From Codonopsis lanceolata (lineage: Eukaryota; Streptophyta; Magnoliopsida; Asterales; Campanulaceae), in the NCBI GenBank assembly GCA_013146195.2, contig CM028379.1:61214409-61278408 (forward strand): 64,000 nt of DNA, written 5' to 3'. A program made the translations under genes and the position numbers. The notes beneath the pieces were generated by a model. That model was not told where the DNA came from and did no database searches. It was given only the letters and a program-made list of their open reading frames with translations. Positions 45,641 through 58,573 of the stretch are shown here, piece after piece (positions within the stretch are counted from its first letter, which is position 1; every line of letters starts with the position of its first letter).

Positions 45641-46627
45641 GGAACGAGAGCAGTGGTGTCCCGCATCCGCACGTACGCGCACCCCTATCAAAGGGCGCGG
45701 GCGCACCGTCCTGGGAACCCACAGTAGCGCTATGATCCTTAAAATCTTGGTATCAGAGCAGGACCTGAGTTTGATCCCTGCGCCCAGTAAATGGTGTAAT
45801 TTGTGGGAGGGAGGACCCTTCGCATGGCAGTGGACCATGCGACGCCGTAGGGGACTATGTGGACGATCCTGCGCCCAGGGCTTGCTGGGAGGGAGATTGT
45901 TGAGGATTGTGTAGATGATTCAACAAACATCTATAGCTTTTGGGATAGTTGGTAGCGCTAAGATCCTGAAAATCCTTGGTATCCGAGCAAGGCTCTTCAA
46001 GCTATATGCCAGCACTAACCAACTGAGTGTTTGATCCTTGAACGCTCATCCCAAATGCATGTCATAAGAAAATTTTGTTTTGATCTTTAAAAACTTTCCA
46101 CAAGGATTTCATTTGAGATAAATTTTTGAAAAACTTATTTTGAAAAACTTATTTAGTTTTCAAAAATTTCATGAGATATAAAATTACAATGATGATTGTG
46201 GGATAATTATTCATATGACAGATATATATATCAATTGGCACTATGAATAACTATTCCTCAGATGAATAACACTTCGATGGATGCATCAATTAAAAGGATT
46301 TCTGATTCAAATTCTCTTGACATAAGGCTAACGATTGTAATCAATCCAACATCTTATCGAGAGAAAATTTTCTTAGTTAAAGAAATCTGAAACTTTTTTG
46401 TAAATTTTTTTTAAATGATTCCTATATATTCTCTTGAAAAAGGTTAAGAGCCAAAAACTTTATATCATGAAACTTTGATTGATCCCTCTGTTATATGATA
46501 TTTAGTTTCTAGGAACTTGGCCTATATTTCAAAGAATTATTGGAATTCAAAATCTAAGAAATATGAATCAAAGACCCCACAAGTTGTTGCAAAGGAAATC
46601 TACTCTTTAGGCAACATCTACTACAGA

Positions 46628-47403
46628 TAGAGCTATCAAAACGGGCCTACGGGGCGGGTTTACCCGCGGGCCTGAAAAGCCCGCTGTGAAACGGGGCGAG
46701 GCGGGAAAGCCCGCGCACATAACGGTCCTAAAAACCCCTAGCCCAAACCACCCCGCGTAGGGCCGCGGGCAAAACGGGCAAGCCCGCGGGCTTTTGGGTT
46801 TATTTACCAATATACACCAATTAGGCAAAAATTCATACTCCAGTGCAGTATATACCAATATACATATACCACCAAGTATACCAATACACAAATACCACCA
46901 ATTATACCAATATACATAATACATGTACTACCAATATACCAATTCCACCATGAACGAGTGAACAAATGATTGGCCCAACCATCGAAAAAAAGTATTGCCT
47001 GATGCATGTGCGGCTGTGCATGATAAACTATGGGGTTTTGATATTAATAAAAGTTCTAACATGAATCCATTAGCTTATAATGTTAGCATGATAAAAGTAT
47101 TGTCTGATGCCTGTGCGGTTGTGCATGATAAAATATGGGCTGGGCCGCTTTATGCCTTTATATAAGTTATAAATTATAATAACTTAGTAAATTAGTATTA
47201 CTAACTCACAAACTAACAAATTAATTAATTAAGTCCAGAATATGCGGGTTGCCCGCGGCCCGCCCCGCGAAAGCCCATGGCCCGCACGGGCAAAGCCCGA
47301 AAAGCTTGCATCCTAACGGATCTTAAATACATCAGCCCAACCCGCACCTAATAGGTGGCGGGGCGGGCATGCCCGATTGGTTTTGCCCTATTTGACAGCT
47401 CTA
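46628..47403. mobile_element. hAT-type element with GGGC-rich subterminal repeats, copy B only
   Basis: 776 bp, TAGAGCTATCAAAACGGG...TTTGACAGCTCTA. Flanks ACTACAGA and ACTATATA agree at 6 of 8 positions, an eroded 8-bp duplication. The inside has ATACCACCAA-type tandem motifs (46800-46950). The empty site is at about 15017 in copy A. Confidence 0.87.
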
Positions 47404-49596
47404 ACTATATACTTATTAGCTCAGATTCCAAAAGGCATCTTCTGAAGAACATCTACCCCGACCCTAACATGACTGTTGTCAAAGGTACATCCCTTGTCTA
47501 GTGATCTTTCCTTAAATCTCTTTCTTGCTCTTTCTCTTTGCACAAAAGACCAAGGAAGAATAAGAGATTCAAGATCCAGACTTTCTTTTCATCCTCATGG
47601 ATTTTCTTGAAATACTTGTTCTAGTATCTAGATTTTTCTGGAGCTTTCTAAAGCTCATACAATGTTGCTTATGATATTCTTAATCTTCTTTCAGGATTAC
47701 ACATTCTCTCAAGATCAACAAACAAATTTTATTATCTCTCTAAAAACATAAAATGCTATGCTTCACTAACGAACAGAACTCTATTCACTTGCTTCAGTCA
47801 AATCTTCTTCTTTATGGATTATGATATATGATTGATATCCACTTTATCTCATTGATTCTCTGTTAATCATGATCATGAATATATCAACACTGCATAGCCT
47901 TATATTTGTTTTCTCTATTCTTCTCTGTTTATTCCCAACAAATATAAAGCTTGAGTAATTGCTTATCATACTTTGCTCCTTGTTTTTATTCCATTCTATT
48001 AAGTATGATTTACATTACTCATCTGGTTTGATGTTTTCCTGTCAAAATAATTTTTAGATTATATTTGATTTGCCTTGTCTGTCTCATCTTCAAACTATCT
48101 TCTTTGACGAACACTCTTATTGCTATGTACTTCATAAGCTCAGTTCTGTGTGCTGCTTATAGGAGTTTTCAACTTAGTAGACAATGTGCAAACTACATGG
48201 GTATCCTTGCAATTTCTACAAATGTTGAGGTTAAGCTTTTTGAAATTGACTAATTCTTAAAAGTAAAAGACAAATTTCATAGATTCTTGGTGAAGATAAA
48301 ATATCTTTAAAAAGGAGGAAACGTATTTCTCAAAACATTTTTCTGAAAAAGGTTGTTTTGTCAAATCAACAGAAAAATTGTTGTCTTCTCAAAACATTTT
48401 ATCATCTCAAGAAAGTTGTTTTGTCTTTTCAAAATCTTTTAGCTTTCCAAGGAGAATACTTTATCGGATATCTAGGAATTACAACCATCTCTCACTCTAC
48501 CCTATATGACTTTAATGAGAGTGGTTGAAAGGACGCTTCGTACTTAATTAATTCATTTTATTAGCCGGTCCATTGTCTTGCCTCAGCGAGTATTTATAAA
48601 GACATCCATTCTCTCATCTCTATCACTCACAAACTATCTCCCAAATGCAATGATAGACACTTATACTATATTCCCATGTTTCAAGATGTTACTTAGGAGT
48701 ATTCTTTTACCTAGATCAAGTTTTTCTCTCAACAACTTGGTATTACCCTTCCTATCCACCAAAAGTTGTTTGGTCAGTTTTGAGGATTCCTATTGTATGA
48801 AAATTTACCTCAACAACCATTTAGCATGCCTCTTCCAGACTCCTATGACCATGCTCATGTCAGCTGCTCCTTCTTGGCATTGTAGACTTTCTACATGTTC
48901 TTTTGCTGACATGATTCTCCCTCGAGATCAGCTCATTTCACAGCAGCGGACTTTCGAAAGGTAGTCGTGCTTGCTTGTGAAGGTCACCTGGGCTTTAGAG
49001 CTAGCTGAAGGGAGAAGGAAGAGCAGGCGACATGATCACATATCTGCACTTTTCACAGTGTAGAGATTCAGATTGGCTGCCTCTTTCGACTTTGAGTCCC
49101 TTGATCTGGACCTACTTCGTTTGCCAACCAGTTAAACAGATCTGGGTCCATCGTCTTCATAGACATCTCCTTGTAACATCTCTATGTCTCAGGTGTTTAG
49201 ATTAGTTGTTTACTAGGAGTAGTTAAGTCACCGTAAGTTGTATTGAATCTTGTAATCATTAGAACCTCTTTGTAATCGATTATATTTTGATCTAAATGAG
49301 AACTTGTTCAAGACAGCTTTACTTCATGTCTATCTGCCTTTTTTGATCTAAATCACTCTCCTTAATAGTATGAAATCTTATGTTCGCTTATGGATTCGTT
49401 ACTTGTACATTATATCATATCTTCTGTTTCAAACCCACAACAGCAAACATAACTCTGCTGTTACCCCAACAGCAAACCAATCCTTAATCATTAGTATTCC
49501 TACCTGATAGAACATTATTCAGATGAGAAGAAACCGTAATCTATTTTGAAACTAAATTGATTCTTGTCTTGAAAATAATTCAGGATAAAAAAAAAA

Positions 49597-50771
49597 GGCA
49601 AAACACACCTCTGGGCCACTATACTTTACAAAAGGTTGCAATTAGGCCACTGAGACATCAAAATTTTCGGGATGGCCACTGTACTAGACTTATCTTGCAC
49701 GTTAATCCCTTTTTTGGATGGACGTTAAGTTTGGACGTTAAGTTAGGTTAAATGCCTATTTTGCCCCTGTCTTCATCTTCATAACTGTCATCTTCATCCT
49801 CTTCATCTTCATCCTCTTCTTATCTTCATCTTCATCCCTTTTCATCTTCATCCTCTCAGCCATAGCAACATCCCAATCTGAATCCGGATCTTCATCTTCA
49901 TCCCAATCGACCTTTCTCTCTATTCTTTGAACTGTAAATCCGGATTTTCATAGCAACCCAGATCTCGATTTTCATAGCTAACTGTAACAGATCTGGGTTT
50001 GTTACAATCACCACCAACAAAATCCCAATGCCCGACCGTCAAGGTGTTCCTCACCACCTCCTCGGCGAGTTTGATCCCTCTGACCCCCACCATGTCACCC
50101 CCTCTGATTTCAGGAGTATCGCGGCCTTCAGAATTTCTGACATTATATCTCTTCGAAAGCTACCATTGATCGTCGGCGGTTCCAGCTCATTGATTCACGC
50201 CCTCCTCCCAAAAGTTCGAGCTCGGACTCGATGTCTTTGATGGGTGGACCCGATAACCACCGAGTCTGTTACAACCGTTGTTTCTTGTGGTTGGACATAT
50301 CCTTACATCTTGAATCAGTATTTATCAACAAGAGTCGACGAGATGCTGGACCTCGGAATGTTCGAGGAGTTATCAGAGTTCTTCGACTCTGGCGAGTTCG
50401 ATTCAGTGAACGGGGCTGGGTTGGGGAAGGCAATCGGAGTGCCCGAATTCGAAAGATATGAAACTCCTCAGGCTGAAGGACGCCGGGTGGGACCTACGTA
50501 AAATAGATGCCACGGAGGCATTCAGGGCAGCGATGATGACAATGCCGTCGTCGGATTCCAGAGGTGACAGCGAAGATGAAGAGGGATGAAGATGAAGACA
50601 GGGGCAAAATAGGCATTTAACCTAACTTAACGTCCAAACTTAACGTCCATCCAAAAAAGGGATTAACGTGCAAGATAAGTCTAGTACAGTGGCCATCCCG
50701 AAAATTTTGAAGTCTCAGTGGCCTAATTACAACCTTTTGTAAAGTACAGTGGCCCAGAGGTGTGTTTTGCC
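49597..50771 (+). mobile_element. Pack-MULE carrying isopentenyltransferase fragments, copy 1
   Basis: 1175 bp with 186-bp terminal inverted repeats (49597-49782, 50586-50771) starting GGCAAAACACACCTCTGGGC. A-runs of ten bases border both ends, compatible with a 9-10-bp target duplication. The unoccupied site is near 17206 in copy A. Between the TIRs are a CTTCAT-rich microsatellite and host gene pieces, and no transposase. This is the classic Pack-MULE arrangement. Confidence 0.93.
50001..50585 (+). pseudogene. IPT: Captured adenylate isopentenyltransferase (IPT) fragments
   Basis: Block 1 (50001-50226) reads TTNKIPM, RQGVPHHLLGEFDP, TPSDFRSIAAFRISDII and KLPLIVGGS. Block 2 (about 50265-50310) has CFLWLDISL. 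Block 3 (50316-50462, another frame) has RVDEMLDLGMFEEL and GKAIGVPEFERY. Block 4 (about 50470-50560) has LKDAGWDLRKIDATEAF. All are in the order of plant ATP/ADP isopentenyltransferases, the first enzyme of cytokinin synthesis. The P-loop and the region between blocks 3 and 4 are absent and the frames do not connect, so no enzyme is made. Confidence 0.88.
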
Positions 50772-52806
50772 AAAAAAAAAACCTTATTTCGCTTAAAAAC
50801 GTTTATGATTTCTAGTAGAAATCTCATCAGAAGAGTTACTATTGGAATATGAATAACTACAATTTTGGATTTCTTCAAGGATTGCTTCCCTTACAACTCC
50901 TTTCTCAGGAATGTAAGATCTCATTCTAACTCATGATGTTTTGGTGAATCTTCATTCTCTTCTAAACAGGTCTCAAATGTCTCAGACAGTAGACATCATA
51001 TCTATTGTTGAATCATCGACCTTCTGTGGAACAAGCAACTTCTTCAATTCAATTCATGACTACTATTTCCTCTATTCAAAGACAACTCTGCTCGAAACTC
51101 TTTCAAATTTCTTTGTCTGGAACAAATGACTTCTTTCTATAAAATATATTCATCACCTTAGCAGGTGACCAAGAAGCAAATACATTCCTTTCTGTATCTT
51201 CAGCCAAACTAAGCATGAGTTACTTGCTTCTTCGTGATACAAGTGCTCTAACTAAAATGATTGTTGTCTTCCGTTTTGCTTCTAAAGCTTCTATCACTTA
51301 ATTATGATTCTACTGAAAGGAAGCATAGTCATTAGTTAATCATTGACGATGAAGCCTATGGTACATCCTTCTAGAAGCCAAGGCACCCCAAAGGAAAAGA
51401 TTAATGAAACGCTCTTCATTCACTTGGTATCAGCAGACCTCAATGTCTGATGTTCCATCTTTATTCAGTAAACCCCCTTTTCTGCTAAACTCCTAAGATA
51501 CACCCTGTATCAGCAGATTTTATTCCTGTTGATCACCTTCCATCAAGAGACTCTCATCTATGTCGACTCCCTTGTCATTTCCATTAACTGACAACGGCAT
51601 ACCTCAATCATTGCTGGCCAACCTTTATCTTGAATCATAACTTTTGGTATCAGCAATCTAAAGTCTATTGATCACTTATCCTTAAAACCAGTATCGGTAG
51701 ACTTCCATCACTCTTGAACACAGTACTCATTAATTGGTATTATAGCAATTTCATTGTTACACTCTTCGGTGTATTCAAAATGACTGATAGCCATGCTTAT
51801 CCAAGACTTGATATTAGCAGAAATGTTCAATTGATATTTACCCTCCCTTTCATCCACCATTATCAACTAGTATCAGCAGGCTTTCATTATTGTTGTATAC
51901 ATCTTTAAAGTTATCAGTTGAATTAGCAGACTCCAATCTCTGCTGATTAACTTGAAACAGCAGACTCCAATCTCTGTTGATTAACTTGAACAGTAGACTT
52001 CCATCCCTGTCGTTCATAATCTCATAACAGCAGCTTTCAATCTCTGTTGATCCCTTTCCTGTGAAGATATCTATGACTTAAAACAACCTTTGGAATTACT
52101 GATTGATTTTCAAAACATTTTCCAACAAGTAGTATTTCAAACATTTGATATCAATTCCAAAACTATTTTCATAATTGGTATCAATTCCAAAAATATTCTA
52201 TTGAAATACTTCTTAGAAAAATTGATTTAAATTCTAAAACTTCTAAAGATTTGAGAGATTGCTGAGAATTGTGTAGATAATTCAGAATGCCTCGTAAATT
52301 ATCTTTTGAAATTTTAGAATTTCAAAACATATCTTATTTCTTCAAAGGTTTGTATTTTAAACTAGTATTATTTTCAAAAGTCATTTAATGTCAACACAAA
52401 TCTTCTTCTCTTCATCCAGTACTCTCCACCATCATTTGTATCTAACATCTGGATATTGAGATATCTCGATTAAAGTCACAATTTGTATCGAAAATATTTT
52501 CAAGAATGACTTAATATCGACATCATAAATCACCGCCTTTCCAAGCTGAATGTCCATTCAAATTCTAGCTTTGACTTGATTGCTTCGTCGCATTGTATTC
52601 TTGTCATTACATCTCTTTAATGGATACCAAACCAACGGTTCTTGGTAAGTGTGTTTTCCAATATAAATCCTCCGAAAATACTAAATCTTTAATTCTTCCC
52701 ATTAAAATCTTCCTAACTGAGACTTCCCAACAATTGTTTGATCTCATATCAACAATTGTTGTCAGATTCATTACCAGCATATTTCTTCTTTATTTAGAAA
52801 ATTTTC

Positions 52807-53640
52807 ATGGCCGCTTCATCTTCTTCAAGCGTCACTAGTCGATTTGTTCCTCCTAAATCTTCCCTTGTCACCAGAATAGGGCCTCAATCCTATATTCTAG
52901 GACATTCGATTCAAGGACAACAATTTCTCATCGACAACACTTTTGGTGGAAAGATTATCGATCTTCTCCACAACTCTGGACTAGTCTCACTTCTTTCATT
53001 TCGTGAAGAATTCTACAGCCTTAGGTTGGTTGATGAATTCTATTTTAGGATGATACTGCAATTAAGAGATGGTAATCACTTCTTTGGTCGCATTCGAGGT
53101 ACTGATGTCGTCCTTAGTGCCGAGAGCTTGTCACACATCTTCTATCTTCCTTCTATTGGACCCAACACTCTTGATGATTTGATCCTCAATGAATCATGGC
53201 TACTACGAACTAGTTACACTTCTCAAGATGACTACAGTATATACGGGACATTGACTACTATCCTTTAGACGTGTACTATGTTGGTGAAATTCTGAGTCGA
53301 TGTCTTCTATTTCATGAAACAGGCACAGGTAGTGACTCTAGAAGACTTCATAACTTCACCATTGCTGTTCTAGATTCTCATACCATCAACTGGTCTAAAG
53401 TCGTCTTCTCTCTCATATGCCAATCTATTCTGTGAAGACAGACGAATGGACTCTGTATTAGAAAGTATGCTAGAATTATCAGTCACTTTCTTTGATATTT
53501 TCAAACCATTCTCTCAATAGTCCATAAAGATGAGTGTCTTCCTATCACTAAAGACTTGCTGATAACTCGAGAGTTATTCGGCAATCGAAGCTTTTCTGAT
53601 CAAGATATATAATATTCCTTAGATTTTAGTACTGGTAGCT
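52807..53640 (+). pseudogene. Gag-like / plant retroelement-specific ORF, copy B
   Basis: Open from ATG 52807 to 53268 (153 codons): VTSRFVPPKSSLVTRIGPQS, SLRLVDEFYFRMILQLRDG, RIRGTDVVLSAESLSHIF. A frameshift near 53240 then moves sense to the frame of GEILSRCLLFHE, NFTIAVLDSHTINW, with a stop at 53435. It is less damaged than 19217-20070, so the ancestral frame spanned at least 250 codons. No zinc knuckle, protease or pol is seen. Confidence 0.6.
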
Positions 53641-54526
53641 TTGAGGATTCCAACTAGGTTGTATTTTTTAATTGGTACTGTTTTAAATTATCATAACTAG
53701 TATCTTCTTTGTCTACTGCTTTTCTCTCCCATTCTTCCTTTTCCCTCCTGTTCTTGCTTGCAACCATTAAGGAGGAGGAGAAGTATGACATATCTGAAGT
53801 CATTACTAAAAGAGGAGGGAAACTATGAGAGGAGGAGAACTATAACATATCCACAACTATCTATGACTAAGAAGAATTGCACTTCCTTAGGAGGAGAATT
53901 CATGAACTAAGAAGTTCATAACTAAACAAGGGTAAATATCTAAATTTCCCTTGATCAAAGGAAGACACACATAATGTGGAAAATTCACCCCTAAGTTGAT
54001 TCTTTGTGAATCACGCTCAACCTTTTGTGGCGCTCCTGTTGAAAAATATTTTTGGAAACAAAAAATTCTCTGATGAGTACCTTCAACAGAGATGATTTAT
54101 TTTCAATAGAACCATAAATTTTTTCAAATGGTATCACGAGCAATCCTTATTGAAAAACTTTCAAAAACATATGCTTACTTAAAGATTTGCTACTCTTGCT
54201 TGCCAAAACATTCTTTTACAATATAAAAATATATGTGCAAGTAAGAACCCTAAAACCTTTTAGATCATGTTTAAACATCTTTCAAATACTCCAAGTGATC
54301 TAAATTGTTTTCACTATTGCTTTACCTGTTCAGTATTTTGATTTATCGAGTCTGTAATGACAATAGTAGACTATACAAAAGCCATCACTCTTGTAATTAT
54401 CAACATAAGACATGTCTTGAGATAAAATGATTATTCATTGTGGGCATGTTATTACTATGTCCTGATAAATGCTTCGGTGCTTTGTATATGTCATCTTGTA
54501 ATGGTTCCAAGCAAATAGGAGGAGAT

Positions 54527-56438
54527 TGTTAGAATATGCTTCTTGATAATTAACTTATCACCTTGCATATTCTATATATGTTGATTTGTTTGTTCCCATT
54601 ACAGTGAGTCGTCACTAGTGGCTAAAAGGTCTACAAACCAGTTAGTATGGCAACTTGTGTGACATCACATAGGTCTTCGATTTGCTGCGACCTAATCAAG
54701 TCCTACCTTCCTACATGATGATCAAACAGACCAGCACTTCGTATGCACTAGCACCAACGGACTTGCTGTAGCATCAAGGCTTTCGAAAGACTCGCCACCA
54801 GCAGACTTGTCGTATGCACTAAAGGAAACTTTGAAGACTCAACACCAGTAGACGTGCTATTGTGAAAAAGTTTATCAAAAGGATTAATCACCAGCAGACT
54901 TATCAAGTGCATCATGGAAATACCTTAAAGACTACCAGCAGACTTGCTTCAGCTTAAATGCTCACAACAGCAACCAACAGTCCTTCCTTACAAAAAGACT
55001 CACTAATTGAACATTACACCGACAGACTTGATTTTGCACATGCTACAGAGAGACAAGACTACAGTAGATCAAGTCAAGACAAATATGTCCAAGCCTCATA
55101 AAGCCTGACATAGTTAAAGCTGCAAGACTTTCTCTCACTCATGTGGTCTGATAAAGTCAAAAGAATCCACTTTATCAAACAGACTACTTAACAATGCATC
55201 AGACGTCAGACTCGCTTTTCAGAGACTTATCAATACAGTTTGACAAGCAACAGATCCAGGACCAACAGGACAAAGCTTTTACCCAACAGTCAAAGATCAT
55301 GTGAACAATATCTTAATCCGATGGACTTCAACAAAAACATTATCTCTAACGGATAGAAACATCAATCTTTATCTCTCAACGATCACATTGACTCCAGTCT
55401 ATATAAGAAATCTTTCTTCTTCTCCTACAAGCAGAGTGGACACAAAAAAGACTCCTGCAACAAGAACTTCAAAGAATCAGAGATCTTTAATGAGATCGTA
55501 TTCACCAACGCATCTCAGATCTACACAGAAGAGTGCAGTAAATTCATCCAGACCTTAGCAAAACACTCCCTGTGGATTGCTAGGAAGAATAGCTTTGAAG
55601 AAGAGAAAGAGAGATCAGAAACTTCAAATAGACAAAGGTCAAACTCTTGGATCGTTCTACAGATTGATTTTAGAAGATGCCCAAAGAAGATGAAGAGCTC
55701 TCTGTAGATAATGCATTCATATCTTCAGATTTGTATTCCCATACAAATGCTATTGATTGTGCAATAATCACTCATCATGGAAGGCCGAGTGCTTTGCACT
55801 CAAACGTTCAGATAATTTTTATTTGAACGACCTTAAAAATTCTCTTCTCATATAAGTCTCTTGTTCTGGTCTCCTATTGCCCTCTTTGCTTATAGATTCA
55901 TCTATGAATAATTAAGTAAAGATTAAGGCTTGAAAGGACGAGGACATAAACTTTACATAGAATGTTTAGGTTGATGTAATCTGTAATTTATCTTTGAATA
56001 AATTCATATGTTCTTTCAAAAATTTATCTTTTAGTCTTTACCTCTCTATGAAGATTTTATAAACTGATTTATTATTTGAAAAGTTATTCTCTAATGATTT
56101 CCTTAATCTGTATTTAGAATAAATATCAAGTGTGATGTTATTCTCATCATATAGTGTACAGTCACTTAAGACTTCTCTAAATCTAATCCTCACTATTTCC
56201 GCTATTTAAACTCTTTCAAACAGGCTTTTGATTTAATCAGGCAGTTCACTAGCAGAGTTGAAAATTGTGCCTAAAGCAAGTCTGCTGCTAGCCTCTACCA
56301 GCATACATGCTCAAACTCGTTAATTGCCTATGTCATCAAAACTTACGCTTTACAGGTAATCATAAGAAAAGTTTTTAAAATGGCATCATAGGCTATTCAC
56401 CCCCCTCTAGCCTATTTGATCATTATTGTGGACCAACA
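54527..56438 (+). repeat. 3' LTR-like block of the shared element, copy B
   Basis: 1912 bp, TGTTAG...CCAACA, preceded by GGAGGAGA and followed by CCATG. Matches 20943-22863. Confidence 0.7.
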
Positions 56439-57199
56439 CCATGTCATACCCAAATTAATCAGTTGCAACCCATTTCTTTCATTTTCTTGTTCAAAAGCAG
56501 ATTAGCTACCGACAAATTCATCATCGGTACGCCACTAGAAACCCAGGTTTCAGAGAACTTTGTCATAGTATTCGGCCCCCAAAAACTTGCATTTTTCTAG
56601 AAAATAGTTTTTCCAGAAACAAATTTGAATTTGGAGGTGGGAAAAGAAATGAGTTTTGGAGGTTTAAATTGAAGAACTTGACTGGATTTGAATGAGTGGG
56701 TGTTCCAGCGTGCATTTTTTAAGGAGTGGGATTGGAAAAGGGAAGGAGTCATTGGTCAGCAATTTTTACAAACAGATGGTGTGCTATTTGGTAAGAAGAT
56801 GCGAACGAAGCTAATGTTTAAAATAGAAGGAAAGGAATCACAGTTTGGAAAATTTTGTAATCTTCCCTTTTAAATTAATACTTAGTAATCAAAATGTGGA
56901 ACCTATAAATCATATTATTAAAACAATAGTTCTCTTTTAAATTGAAATGCTTAGAAATCAAAACGTCAAAACCGTAAATAGTTCAAAATACCAAACGAAC
57001 ACAACCCCTCTTGAAAGAGAGAAAGATATCAAAGCGTACCATGTATGATTAAGCTCAGATGAGACGGCCAGGCCGGCTTGGCAAGAGAGGTCCCTCTCTT
57101 GTTGATGGATCGAACAAGTAGGGAGATGAGAGAAAGAACTGGGAGACGAGAACAAGCAAGAGACGCAACGTGTGAGTGACACTGTTGGGCAAACGTGGA

Positions 57200-57374
57200 T
57201 CACCTAAGTGGGCGGCTGGGCACCCATCTGAGCCCATATTATGCCCATAAAAATCAATGGTCGATTTGGGGCATGCCCATTTGTGCCTAGATAAAAATTG
57301 AAGTATGCCCACGCCTATTCTTTTGTGGGCGGTCTAGGTAGGCATATGGGCGTGGGCAGAATTTTCCACCTCTA
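57200..57374. mobile_element. hAT-like terminus relic, copy B
   Basis: Counterpart of 23625-23797, ending CCACCTCTA. Confidence 0.5.
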
Positions 57375-57512
57375 TGTAAGACCACTAGAATAATAGAATA
57401 TGAGTTTGAATTATCGTTAAATTATGGATTGAAGGATGGGTCAAGGATATAATTTTGTGTTTACATGATTTAACTTTTTCTTCTAGTCATCATGGTTTTC
57501 TTTGTATCTATG

Positions 57513-58262
57513 TGTTGGAATTTGCAACCAACACAACTAATCGGATATGGATAATTTGATGTGAATACACAATTAAGGGTTAAATATATGTTTAAGAATC
57601 ACAAAATAGAAAAAAATAATCATTAAAGAAATAGGCACAACATAAGGATTTACGTTGTTCGACATAGTGAAAAGCCTACATTCACGAACGGTAATGATAA
57701 TCTTTCAATGTAGAAAGCAATAAAGAGTGGTTTACAAATCTTGGTACAAATACCACGCAATTGCTTCAAAAGAAAGAGGGAAAAATTTCAGCCGCCGCAA
57801 AGAGAGAGGATTAACACAGCAGCTAACCCTTTTCTTTTCACAAAAAAAAACACAACAACCGCCCTAAACCAATTAGTCGCAACAACAACAATATTACACC
57901 AAGATCCCCTCTAATTTTTTCCTCTTTAATTCCCTTACCATTAGGTAAAAATTTATGATACAAAAATCCACATTCTCCACCTTTTATGAAGAAATTCCAG
58001 CCACTAACAAACATCATTCATTGCCGCCGTACTCCATAAGAGCCACATCCTCCACCAAGGAAACTATACTCCATCATAGGAGTCAAACAAGACCTCACCC
58101 GCCTCCATGTCCCAAGATATGAATACACCCCCCATGCAATTCAACATTGCACGGTAGGTAAGGCGTGTCCATACCATTGAAACAAAATCACTCAACAGAT
58201 AAGGCATGCCCACGCCAACTAAACAGACCCGTGCCCATGTCTCATGTTGAGATCAATTATGA
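57513..58262 (-). mobile_element. copia LTR relic, minus strand, copy B
   Basis: Counterpart of 23936-24686. The edge is TGTTGGAATTTGCAACC. Confidence 0.55.
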
Positions 58263-58269
58263 ATTATCT

Positions 58270-58500
58270 CATAAGGTTATTAACAATGAGAGACACGAAT
58301 CAAGATCAAGCAATGAAAGAACTTGATCCCTGATACAACCTTAGTGAACATGTCTTCTGGATTGTCCTTGGTGCCGCTTTGTTCTAGAAAGACCTCACCA
58401 TCTTCAATGATATCACTAATATAATGATATCTTATATTGATATGCTTTGTTTGGACATGATATATGTAATAAGTAGGATTAATTACGGGCACACTTTCCT
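58270..58500 (-). pseudogene. copia RNase H C-terminus, minus strand, copy B
   Basis: Reads HVQTKHINIRYHYI, EDGEVFLEQSGTKDNPEDMF and TKVVSGIKFFHCL. Open and one residue closer to the family consensus than copy A. Confidence 0.9.
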
Positions 58501-58573
58501 GAAATTGTAACCGTTCCACTACCTTTTTATAAAAAAAACCGCTTAAGTTCACTTTTATATTTTTTTTCCAATA

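Larger units (their letters stand above)
43722..45723 (+). mobile_element. TG...CA retroelement unit, Ogre/Tat-like LTR with leader
   Basis: 2002 bp, TGTAGACACC...GAACCCACA, flanked by GTAGC (43717-43721, 45724-45728). The stretch GGGTGCCTAGCACCTTCTC near 45070 and TGGCGACTC at 45177-45185 resemble the 3' end of an Ogre/Tat-type gypsy LTR and its tRNA-Arg-like primer site. About 540 bp of leader repeats then run to the end without gag, pol or a second LTR. It may be a solo LTR of an unusual family or a minimal non-autonomous element. Confidence 0.7.
43608..56438 (+). mobile_element. Shared retroelement, copy B, with three nested insertions
   Basis: Starts TGTTGAGA and ends GACCAACA, flanked by CCATG (43603-43607, 56439-56443). 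Subtracting the insertions and their target duplications (43722-45723, 46628-47403, 49597-50771) from 12831 bp leaves about 8.85 kb, against 8816 bp in copy A. Confidence 0.75.

Noticed and set aside
45416..45914. Overlapping ORFs of 130-140 codons on both strands
   Set aside because: They cross the border between the Ogre-like leader and the host element, and the leader repeats recur with frame changes.
46800..46960. ATACCACCAA repeats as a CRISPR-like array
   Set aside because: Units are 10-20 bp, imperfect and inside a hAT element in a plant nuclear context. No spacers and no cas genes.
49597..50771. Functional IPT gene
   Set aside because: It lacks the N-terminal P-loop and a middle segment, changes frame at least twice and sits between MULE TIRs.
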